Positions 1-7,134 of a DNA stretch of 35,275 bases are shown here, piece after piece. Source of the DNA: Candidatus Melainabacteria bacterium (GTDB lineage: Bacteria; Cyanobacteriota; Vampirovibrionia; Obscuribacterales; Obscuribacteraceae); the NCBI GenBank assembly GCA_027451745.1, contig DAIDIP010000026.1, forward strand, positions 1 through 35,275. Direction: 5' to 3'. The position numbers and the translations under genes are program-made. Positions within the stretch are counted from its first letter, which is position 1. The number at the start of each line of letters is the position of its first letter. Below the pieces are notes generated by a model. The model did not search any database and was not told the origin of the DNA. It worked only from the letters and a program-made list of their open reading frames with translations.

Positions 1-648
1 CTAGTTGCCGGTGTCAGCATAATAACGCGCTCGATCTGAATCTGCGCGGGCGCGATCGGCAGCTGCTCTTGCTCGATCATCATATTGTTTAGCAGTTGGG
101 TCACCATTTTGAGATGCATAATATACTCTGTCCGACGCCTGCCTAGCCGCTTCGGATGCATAGTAAGCTTCAGATGCATTGCTTTGTCTATTGCCTTTAT
201 CTTTGTCATAGCGGGCTCTTTCCTCGGCATCACGAGCTTTACTTGCCTGATTTTCTGCTTCTTGCCAATCACTATAAGCGGTACTCGAACCCCATTTATT
301 GTTATTTTCTTTGGTGGAGTTTGTTTGTGGCGATCCACCAAATAACATACGTAAAAACTGCTGGCGTCCATTGACAGGAATATTCGGTTGTCCAACTTGC
401 CGCATTTGATTAAAATAAGGACTATTGATTTGGGGGTTGTATTGCATAGGCTGCTGCGGAGGCTGTTGTAACTGTTGCAACATTGGCTGTTGAATGGGTT
501 GCATGCCAGAAGGAGGCACATTAGACCAATTAGAATTATCAACCTTATTGAGCATGTTTTCTAATTGTTGATTTTGTTGAGCATGCACACCTTGCACAAA
601 TGATAACGCCAAGCAAAATGATATGAATAATGTATTTTGTCTTTTCAT
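1..648 (-). CDS. Secreted Gln-rich protein with Ala/Arg/Asp helical tail, unknown function
   Basis: Complete 215-residue ORF. Residues 1-23 form a clear signal peptide (basic MKR start, hydrophobic core, VHA cleavage site before QQ), so the protein is exported. Residues about 24-95 are rich in Gln, Pro, Met and Asn and look disordered. Residues about 127-215 are dominated by Ala, Arg, Asp, Tyr and Glu with RARA/DRAR-type words, which suggests a long charged helix or coiled coil. The start codon overlaps the stop codon of the heptosyltransferase gene by four bases (ATGA at 645-648), so it is translationally coupled as the last gene of the envelope operon. I recognise no family. A periplasmic or surface role tied to the LPS genes is inference from position only. 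Confidence 0.7.
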   Translation of the reverse strand: MKRQNTLFISFCLALSFVQGVHAQQNQQLENMLNKVDNSNWSNVPPSGMQPIQQPMLQQLQQPPQQPMQYNPQINSPYFNQMRQVGQPNIPVNGRQQFLRMLFGGSPQTNSTKENNNKWGSSTAYSDWQEAENQASKARDAEERARYDKDKGNRQSNASEAYYASEAARQASDRVYYASQNGDPTAKQYDDRARAAADRARADSDRARYYADTGN

Positions 649-1688
649 ATTTTTATAGCTGTCTTTTCATAAATTCCTATAGCTGCTTGTATAACAATTT
701 GCGGGTTTAATTGGGTCAGGCATTCTCTTTTGTCTTCACAAGTTTTTTTGTAATGGCATGGTCTACATGATAAAGAAGAATCATAAATTGCTGCATGGTT
801 ATCACCAAATGGTCGCCAACGTACAGGGTCTGTGGGTCCAAATATAGACAGGGTGGGCGTTCCTACCGCCGCTGACAAATGCGATGGTCCACTATCTACA
901 CATATAGCAAGTTGCATAAGCTTGTACAAGGCCATGCTTTCACGGATAGATAATTGCCCTGCTAAATTTATACATTTAACACCACTTGAATCAATAATTT
1001 CTTGATTGAGCTTGATATCAGATGGAGCACCGGAGAGTACGGGTGTAAAGCCGTGCACATTGTGCATTTGTTCAATAATCTTTGCCCAACTTGCATTTGG
1101 ATACATTTTATCTGGATGAGCAGCGGCGGCATGAATAAGCAAATATTTTTTTGTTTCTTGAGACAAAAGTGATTTTGCTGTGATTATTTCTTCTCTAGTT
1201 GTCCAGGCTTCTAAATAATTATCTGCAATTGGAATATTGGCAGCCCGCAAGACATCCAAGGTGGATTCAACTTCGTGTTTATTAGTATTCCATGGTGCAT
1301 TGGTAGTCAAAAGAAATGACTTTATACCGCCGCCATAGCCTATACGTTTCTTCGCTCCAGATAGAAAAGCTAATAAAGCAGCTGAAGCAGAACGCTTAAG
1401 AACAAAAACTACATCGTATTTTTTTTCTTTGAGAATTGAAAGATATGACCAAAAAGATTTTGCTTTACCTTGACCTTGATCATATTTATGGAAACGAGTT
1501 GTATCATATTCGATCAATTCATTTATATATGGACAATTTTCTAAGACTTGGCCGCTTTGTGGTCCCACTAAAACATCAATTTTGGCGTCAGGATAATAGT
1601 TATGCAAATTGCGCAAAAATGGCACAGTAAGGATTGTGTCGCCTATAAAGCGATAGCGAATTACTAATATTTTTTTTCCATTATCCAT
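645..1688 (-). CDS. Glycosyltransferase family 9 (LPS heptosyltransferase-like)
   Basis: 347 residues, the usual size for ADP-heptose:LPS heptosyltransferases (WaaC/WaaF/RfaQ group), which add heptose to the inner core of lipopolysaccharide at the cytoplasmic face of the inner membrane. Visible family features are the N-terminal KILVIRYRFIGDTIL start of the first Rossmann-like half, and in the second half the DSGPSHLSAA and GTPTLSIFGPTDP stretch that binds the nucleotide sugar, followed by a Cys-rich segment near the C terminus. It lies 3 bp downstream of lpxK and overlaps the next gene by 4 bp. Family membership is firm. The exact acceptor, and whether heptose or another sugar is moved, cannot be told from sequence alone. 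Confidence 0.88.
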   Translation of the reverse strand: MDNGKKILVIRYRFIGDTILTVPFLRNLHNYYPDAKIDVLVGPQSGQVLENCPYINELIEYDTTRFHKYDQGQGKAKSFWSYLSILKEKKYDVVFVLKRSASAALLAFLSGAKKRIGYGGGIKSFLLTTNAPWNTNKHEVESTLDVLRAANIPIADNYLEAWTTREEIITAKSLLSQETKKYLLIHAAAAHPDKMYPNASWAKIIEQMHNVHGFTPVLSGAPSDIKLNQEIIDSSGVKCINLAGQLSIRESMALYKLMQLAICVDSGPSHLSAAVGTPTLSIFGPTDPVRWRPFGDNHAAIYDSSLSCRPCHYKKTCEDKRECLTQLNPQIVIQAAIGIYEKTAIKI

Positions 1689-1691
1689 TGT

Positions 1692-2789
1692 CTATACTGT
1701 TCTGTATTGTATATTGCATAGTTTAATCAATGAGATCAAATCGAGCGGTTCGCCTATCCATTGTGTTTGCAAATTTATAGCCATTAACCGTGAGCTTATG
1801 GGGGAATTGCTCAGCTTCACCATATCCTTGGCGGTAGTAAGAAAGTATTCAGCACCTTTGGATTTACGTAGAGCTTCTAACTGTTCAATGTCTTTGACCG
1901 AATAATTATAATGATCATCATACTCGACAGCTTCAAGAATATTAGCACCAAGAGATAGAACTGTTTGTTTGAATCCGTAGGGTTTAGCTATGCCGCTAAA
2001 GATTACGACTGGCAATCCTTTTATTTTATCAAGCGATGATTGAATTGGTTGTTCGTTAATTTCCTGCTCAATTGATACTGGCTGGAATCTGCACAAGCTT
2101 ATTTTGCAACTGGGAGAATATTGCCAAACAAAACTTTTGAATTTATCAATTTTTGCTTGTTCAAAGGCACTAGGGATTTTGGTAATCACTACGTGTTGGG
2201 CTCGCTTCAGTGCTGAGCCTGGTTCTCTTAGTCGACCTACAGGAAGCAATGTGTCATTCCATGGTGGGCAATCATAATCGAGTAGAACAATGTCATAATC
2301 ACGTTCAAGTGGTAGATGCTGAAAACCATCATCTAATAGAAGAATTTCACAGTCGTATTCACTAATTGCCTTTTGTCCAGCAATAAAACGATTTTTATTT
2401 GTGATGACCACCGCTTTTGGCAGCATTCTAGCCATCATTAATGGCTCATCACCCGATTCTTCAATTGAGGCAAAATTGTTGTGCCCATCACCTACAACTG
2501 TACAAGATGTGGCATTAGATCTTTTGTAACCGCGAGTGAGGATACCTACTTTTATATTGTTCGCTATTAGCCTATTGGCTAAATCAATAATAATAGGTGT
2601 TTTGCCTGTGCCACCTACTGATAGATTACCAACGCTTATTACCGGTTTAGATAATCGACTAGAAGATAGCAATTGATTTTTATATGCTAGCTGACGCAGA
2701 TCAATGACTCCCTGATAAGGCAAGGTTAGCGGGCTCAGTAATTTGATCGCTAAACGCTCTACTAATGTATGAGGGTTTCCCCAGGTCAT
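1692..2789 (-). CDS. lpxK: Tetraacyldisaccharide 4'-kinase LpxK
   Basis: 365 residues. LpxK phosphorylates the 4' position of tetraacyldisaccharide-1-phosphate to make lipid IVA, working at the inner membrane with ATP. The diagnostic P-loop is at residues about 52-64 (SVGNLSVGGTGKT), followed by the TRGY motif, the DDGFQH motif in the middle and the conserved GRLREP segment. The N terminus is amphipathic and hydrophobic, as expected for membrane association. The gene overlaps waaA by four bases (2786-2789) and is followed after 3 bp by the heptosyltransferase, so kinase, Kdo transferase and heptosyltransferase follow the pathway order of lipid A and core assembly. Presence of LpxK implies a lipid A based outer membrane. 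Confidence 0.95.
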   Translation of the reverse strand: MTWGNPHTLVERLAIKLLSPLTLPYQGVIDLRQLAYKNQLLSSSRLSKPVISVGNLSVGGTGKTPIIIDLANRLIANNIKVGILTRGYKRSNATSCTVVGDGHNNFASIEESGDEPLMMARMLPKAVVITNKNRFIAGQKAISEYDCEILLLDDGFQHLPLERDYDIVLLDYDCPPWNDTLLPVGRLREPGSALKRAQHVVITKIPSAFEQAKIDKFKSFVWQYSPSCKISLCRFQPVSIEQEINEQPIQSSLDKIKGLPVVIFSGIAKPYGFKQTVLSLGANILEAVEYDDHYNYSVKDIEQLEALRKSKGAEYFLTTAKDMVKLSNSPISSRLMAINLQTQWIGEPLDLISLIKLCNIQYRTV

Positions 2790-4201
2790 AGTGTTATTTT
2801 CTCGCCAATTTTTATTTCATTATCAATCGAACTATTCTTTTTACTTTCTAATAAGCCAGCAATGGCATTGATTGCTTTTGCTACTGCACCACGGTTATTT
2901 TCTAACCATTGTTGACCAGTCTTGCCCATTTGTTCGCGCAATTTGGCATCATTCAACAAGGTAAGGATTGCATTTTCAACTTCGTTATCGCTATAGCCAA
3001 TAAGCAATGCCTTTTCTTTGCTGAGTATAGTTGCAGATTCTTTAGTTTTAAATAAATGTTGTCCGCATACAACAGGTACAGCATATAAATATGGTTCAAG
3101 TAAATTATGACCACCAACTTTAGCAATGCTGCCGCCAACAAAAGCCACAGAAGCAATGGCATAAAAATTGCCCAATTGGCCAATTGTGTCAAGCAGATAA
3201 ACATCATTTGGCTCGCTAAGTTTTTCATTCTTGCTATAGCGTTTTGCGCTGCATCCATTGTTTTCTATTATTTTGGCTACTTGATCAAAACGTTCTGGAT
3301 GCCGAGGAGCAATTATAAGTTTGATGCTTTTATTGTTGTTAATACTATTTTCGGCTACAGCTTGTTTATAAGCATTCAGGACTACTTTTTCCTCATCAGC
3401 GTGCGTAGACCCAGCTATTAAAACCAAATCATTTTTATTAATGCCGAGTTGTATTTTTAAATTTTCTATGGCTTCGGCATTCAACAAGGCTGGCCAATCA
3501 TATTTTAAATTTCCAAATATCTGCACTGGCAAGTCATTTCCAGCTACTTCTTTATATCGCTGACTTTCCGCTTCAGACTGAGCACCAACTAGAGATAGTT
3601 TATTTATGATTGGTCCAAAAAACCATTTGCTTAGCTTGTATCTGCTAAATGATCTTGGGGACATACGTGCATTGACCATTGTTATTGGTATTTTTTTAGT
3701 GGCACATGCATCAATAAAATTAGGCCATAGTTCAGTTTCGAAAATAATGACTAAGTCTGGCTCAAGCGTGGTCAAAAAATAGTCAACAATCTTAGGAAGA
3801 TCAAAAGGGAAATATATAACTTGGGCAAAATTACCAACTCGTTTTTTTGCTAATGATTTTCCAGCCTCAGTGGTTGTAGAAACAATCAGTGGTTTATGGG
3901 GATATTTATTTCTAATTGCTTCAATTAAAGGATACGCACCGTTAAATTCACCTACAGAAACAGTGTGAATCCATATACAACCTTTACATTTAATAAGGTT
4001 AGCTTTTAACGAGGCATCAATAAAACCAAATTTTTGTTTTAAGCCAGCCCTTGTTTTAGGCACAAAGAGCAAAACAGGACTCATTAAAAGCAATCCACCT
4101 TTGAGTAAAGAAGAATAAGCAGTAAGTGAAAGTTTTTGAGAAATCGTTGACGGCATTGAATTATATTGACCATTGTCTAAGATGAAGACTGCGTTTTCCA
4201 T
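2786..4201 (-). CDS. waaA: 3-deoxy-D-manno-octulosonic acid (Kdo) transferase WaaA/KdtA
   Basis: 471 residues as drawn. It transfers Kdo from CMP-Kdo to lipid IVA at the inner membrane (GT30 family). An N-terminal hydrophobic anchor (about residues 30-47) is followed by WIHTVSVGEF, which holds the catalytic Glu of GT30 enzymes. The GT-B C-terminal domain shows GSTHADEE, APRHPERF and GGHNLLEP. The ATG at 4201 puts the start inside the upstream epimerase gene (25-bp overlap). An internal ATG at 4156 would give 456 residues and a start closer to the family norm. Neither has a good Shine-Dalgarno sequence, so the start is uncertain. The 3' end overlaps lpxK by 4 bp. Confidence 0.94.
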   Translation of the reverse strand: MENAVFILDNGQYNSMPSTISQKLSLTAYSSLLKGGLLLMSPVLLFVPKTRAGLKQKFGFIDASLKANLIKCKGCIWIHTVSVGEFNGAYPLIEAIRNKYPHKPLIVSTTTEAGKSLAKKRVGNFAQVIYFPFDLPKIVDYFLTTLEPDLVIIFETELWPNFIDACATKKIPITMVNARMSPRSFSRYKLSKWFFGPIINKLSLVGAQSEAESQRYKEVAGNDLPVQIFGNLKYDWPALLNAEAIENLKIQLGINKNDLVLIAGSTHADEEKVVLNAYKQAVAENSINNNKSIKLIIAPRHPERFDQVAKIIENNGCSAKRYSKNEKLSEPNDVYLLDTIGQLGNFYAIASVAFVGGSIAKVGGHNLLEPYLYAVPVVCGQHLFKTKESATILSKEKALLIGYSDNEVENAILTLLNDAKLREQMGKTGQQWLENNRGAVAKAINAIAGLLESKKNSSIDNEIKIGEKITL

Positions 4202-5205
4202 GGTGCTAATGCTTTAGCCATTCCCTCGGTAAATGGAATACGTTCTATATAACCAAGCTCCCTTTCTGCTTTTGAAATATCAAAGCCCTGATTTACAGCT
4301 ACTAAACGATAAGCTGCACGTGAGTAACGGGCTAATTTATTTTTCAATTGCAAAGAGACATAGGGGGTGATTAAGCAAGCTGTTTCCACAAGCAACTTAG
4401 CAGCATAAGTAGGAATAATCAGATTTACTCTGGGTAAATTCAGTTCATCACATATGGTGTCAAAGAGTAGTCTCTTTGTTATCGATTGACCGTCAGTAAG
4501 ATTGTAAATCTGACCATAAGCTTTAGGATTTAACATGGCAGATTCTATAGCACGGCAAAGATTTTCTACAAAAATAACATTGGTTTCTTTTTGTGTATCT
4601 CCCACCAGCATTGCCCGTCGTCGTTTCATCGCCTGGACAAGCTTAGGCAGCCAGGTTCTTTCATACGGTCCATAAATGAATCCTGGTCTCAATACAGTAA
4701 TCTCAATTTCTTTATCTAAGGCTTTTTCCATAACCACTTTTTCTGCTTCAATTTTGGAATTTGCATAAGCCTCTCGAGAATAAATTAGTGGCTGTTTTTC
4801 ACAAATACCATATTGATCTTGATCGCCGGTTATAACAGACAAGCTACTTATGTGCACAAATTGTTTAACACCAGCAGAAATAGCAGCTGATAAAACATTT
4901 TGTGTACCTTGAACATTGACTTCATGCAATTCTTGCCATCTTGAATACGGCTCAACATTTGCGGCGGCATGAACGACAATATCGCAGCCAATCATATAGT
5001 TACTTAATTGAGCAGGTCCTCTAATATCAGCCACTGCATAAGTTAAGGAGCGAGGATAAGTCTTTGCTAAATTATCGAGTTTGGAAGCCCGACTAGATGG
5101 GCGAATACAGCCCATTACTTCAAAGCCTTTATTAACTAGATATTCAACCAAGTACGAACCGACTGTACCTGTGGCACCAGTGACAAAAACTTTGGGTTTA
5201 TTCAT
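4177..5205 (-). CDS. NAD-dependent epimerase/dehydratase (extended SDR)
   Basis: 342 residues. The N-terminal Rossmann motif GATGTVG is at residues 10-16. The conserved HAAA segment is near residue 79, the active-site Tyr/Lys pair is Y147 and K151 (YANSK), and LRPGFIYGP follows, as in extended short-chain dehydrogenases acting on nucleotide sugars, flavonols or sterol-like compounds. It is the first gene of the minus-strand envelope operon, which hints at a sugar or lipid precursor for the cell surface, but the substrate cannot be assigned. HpnA-like and dihydroflavonol-reductase-like proteins share this pattern. A strong promoter-like sequence lies about 75-110 bp upstream (5284-5312). Confidence 0.85.
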   Translation of the reverse strand: MNKPKVFVTGATGTVGSYLVEYLVNKGFEVMGCIRPSSRASKLDNLAKTYPRSLTYAVADIRGPAQLSNYMIGCDIVVHAAANVEPYSRWQELHEVNVQGTQNVLSAAISAGVKQFVHISSLSVITGDQDQYGICEKQPLIYSREAYANSKIEAEKVVMEKALDKEIEITVLRPGFIYGPYERTWLPKLVQAMKRRRAMLVGDTQKETNVIFVENLCRAIESAMLNPKAYGQIYNLTDGQSITKRLLFDTICDELNLPRVNLIIPTYAAKLLVETACLITPYVSLQLKNKLARYSRAAYRLVAVNQGFDISKAERELGYIERIPFTEGMAKALAPWKTQSSS

Positions 5206-5283
5206 TCTTTAGGAACTCGATTCGACAACATACCGGGGCACTTTTATGCCAATAAACATTCACTCTATTCTATCTTGCCAAGG

Positions 5284-5312
5284 AGTATATTATTAGCCGT
5301 TCACCTAGTCAA
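5284..5312 (-). promoter_or_regulatory. Sigma70-type promoter of the envelope operon
   Basis: Read on the minus strand, a -35 box TTGACT (5307-5312, 5 of 6 to consensus) and a -10 box TATACT (5284-5289, 5 of 6) are separated by exactly 17 bp. Transcription would begin near 5277 and leave a leader of about 70 nt before the epimerase start at 5205. No other promoter-like sequence was seen in the tightly packed genes downstream, so this probably drives all five. Confidence 0.6.
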
Positions 5313-5329
5313 AGCAAATGTTTGCTTTG
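5310..5329. promoter_or_regulatory. 20-bp palindrome overlapping the envelope-operon -35 box
   Basis: CAAAGCAAATGTTTGCTTTG consists of two perfect 9-bp arms around a 2-bp centre. It overlaps the last three bases of the minus-strand -35 element (5307-5312) and extends upstream of it, where a repressor or a class II activator would bind. It could instead fold as a hairpin in a transcript running rightward. The arms are visible in the sequence; operator function is inferred. Confidence 0.45.
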
Positions 5330-5575
5330 TTTAAGCATTTTAAGCAGTCTTGACCTTGAATTCTATATTTAAGGCCTACAATTAAGTTAGGTAAGACTTA
5401 GAGTCGAAGTGGAAAGAGCTTCTTTTCAACTGTTTATGTTGAATTGCTCACCCTAAATAGCTAAAAATTGCCAGCAGCGAATATTTTAGCAGTGGTCCGG
5501 GCATATTACTTTTGCTTGGTATACCCGGTCTGCTCGATAAGCAACCCGCCTTAGGTGCGTGACTCGTTATTCGAA

Positions 5576-6601
5576 ATGATTAGAGCTTTAGCAATTAATT
5601 TGATAATGACCATTGCCTTCCAGGTAATTGCTTCTTGTCCGGCATATTCGGCAGTAGAACGACAAGATTTAATCCCTTTGGGTGAAGACTTAGGCTTTCC
5701 CGTTTATCAGTGGAAAGACAATTCAATTCCTACTAAAGCAATAATTGTCGCTTTTCACGGCATGACATTTTATGGATTAGCTTTTGAAGACATGGCTAGC
5801 CATTTTGCCTCTGAAGGCTATCCGGTTTATTCTTATGATTTCCGTGGTTTTGGTTTCTGGCGTAAATCACACGATAAGTATAAAAATATTGACGGCAAAG
5901 TTCATTTTAGTCAGGCTACAGAAGACGGGAAAAAACTTATCAAAGCGCTTCATGCTCAATATCCAGGACAAAAGATTTTTTGTATCGGCGAAAGTTTAGG
6001 CTCCAATTTAGCCTTATGGGCAGTTTCGCAAGAGAGTTTGCCTGTGGATGGTCTTATTTTATGCGGGCTTGCAGTAAAGAATTCATATCATCCAACCCCA
6101 CGCTGGGTTTTGGACTTTGCACGCGAAATTACTAATCCAAATAGACCTATGAATTTGACCCCGTATGTCAAACCAAATTTGGCTTCAGATCCTAAAGTAA
6201 CCAATATTTATTTAAAAGATCCAGAGATAGTTCATAAACTTAGTTCTGTTGAATTGGTCAAAGCTCTGATCACAAATAAAAAGTCAATTGAAAGCACTTA
6301 TTTAATTTCACCGTCAATATCTTTTCTAATTATCTCTGGTGAGAATGATCGAATGTTTAAAGCTAGTGCGCTTCCAGATTTTGCTACTAAATTGGGCGAA
6401 GAAAGGACAACAGTAAAGATTTTGCCTAAAAAGGGACATCTATTATTAGAGTTGGCGCCAATGGATAATGAATTATCGAGCACTATTGATACATGGCTTG
6501 ATGATCAAATTCAAATCAAACAAACTCAAGTTGAGAAAAAAGAATTCGAAGATGAAGGTGCAATGCAAACCAAACCAAACACGGTTAGCTTGTTGCAATA
6601 G
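5576..6601 (+). CDS. Exported alpha/beta hydrolase (lysophospholipase / monoacylglycerol lipase-like)
   Basis: 341 residues from the ATG at 5576. A GTG at 5555 would add seven residues before a good signal sequence and is less likely. The N terminus is a hydrophobic signal with a possible lipobox (I18-A19-S20-C21), so the protein may be a lipoprotein; AYSA at 23-26 could instead be a signal peptidase I site. The fold is shown by the oxyanion HG motif (61-62), YDFRGFG (87-93), the nucleophile elbow GESLG with Ser140, Asp258 (SGENDRM) and His288 (KKGHLL). All three catalytic residues are present. Family members cleave fatty acyl esters such as lysophospholipids or monoglycerides. The true substrate is unknown. 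The C-terminal ~30 residues are charged and extend beyond the fold. Confidence 0.85.
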   Translation: MIRALAINLIMTIAFQVIASCPAYSAVERQDLIPLGEDLGFPVYQWKDNSIPTKAIIVAFHGMTFYGLAFEDMASHFASEGYPVYSYDFRGFGFWRKSHDKYKNIDGKVHFSQATEDGKKLIKALHAQYPGQKIFCIGESLGSNLALWAVSQESLPVDGLILCGLAVKNSYHPTPRWVLDFAREITNPNRPMNLTPYVKPNLASDPKVTNIYLKDPEIVHKLSSVELVKALITNKKSIESTYLISPSISFLIISGENDRMFKASALPDFATKLGEERTTVKILPKKGHLLLELAPMDNELSSTIDTWLDDQIQIKQTQVEKKEFEDEGAMQTKPNTVSLLQ

Positions 6602-6672
6602 GTCTTAATTTCTTTCAATATCTTTCTAATACTAAGTCAGTATAATTACTCAGTTCCAATTATTTTTGCTAG

Positions 6673-7134
6673 GATATTTCTGGCATTTTATCAGATAAAG
6701 AATATTGGCTCAAAATATTCGACGATAATTTTTTCGGCAGCGTTTTATGCTCAATTGAAGCAGCAAAAATAATGAAAGAAAAAGGTAGTGGCAAAATAAT
6801 CAATACCTCCTCAATAAGAGGACTTCCTGAGGGTGGGCGCACCGGCATAATGGCTTATTCAGCAGCTAAAGCGGCTTTGATCAATTTTACTAAAACTTTG
6901 GCAAAAGAATTAGCACCAACAATCACAGTCAATGCTGTTGCGCCAGGATTTACTGATAGTTCGGCTTTTAACGGCGTCGCAAAAGAAACAATAAAGGGTT
7001 ATCTAGACAGCACGTTGCTTAAAAGATGGATTACACCAGATGAAATTGCCGATGCCTTCCTTTATCTAGCTGGGGCAGATGCTATTACCGGAGAAGTTCT
7101 AGTTATTGATGCTGGTTGGACACTCAATCTTTAA
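6673..7134 (+). pseudogene. Remnant of a short-chain dehydrogenase/reductase, N-terminal half missing
   Basis: From the ATG at 6772 the frame encodes 120 residues that match the C-terminal half of a classical SDR: GKIINTSSIRG (Asn/Ser), the catalytic YSAAK, the VNAVAPGF loop and an ending GEVLVIDAGWTLNL. SDR-like sequence continues in frame upstream of that ATG (codons reading DKEYWLKIFDDNFFGSV, then SIEAAKI), back to a TAG at 6670-6672, with no start codon in between. The nucleotide-binding first half (TGxxxGxG) is absent, and only about 70 bp separate the remnant from the hydrolase stop. It therefore looks like a 5'-deleted gene. The fragment could not bind NAD(P) by itself. Its stop overlaps the priA stop. 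Confidence 0.75.

Larger units (their letters stand above)
5206..5575. other. Divergent intergenic region between envelope operon and hydrolase
   Basis: About 370 bp without a credible gene. It holds the minus-strand promoter and palindrome at 5284-5329, a direct repeat of TTTAAGCA just beyond it, a stem with GAGC/GCTC and TTCAAC/GTTGAA arms at 5416-5449, and an imperfect hairpin with CCGGG/CCCGG arms at 5497-5528 just before the hydrolase. For the plus-strand gene only a poor promoter candidate is visible (TTGAAT 5356-5361, 15 bp, TACAAT 5377-5382). The two hairpins would sit in the hydrolase leader RNA if that promoter is used. Confidence 0.5.
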
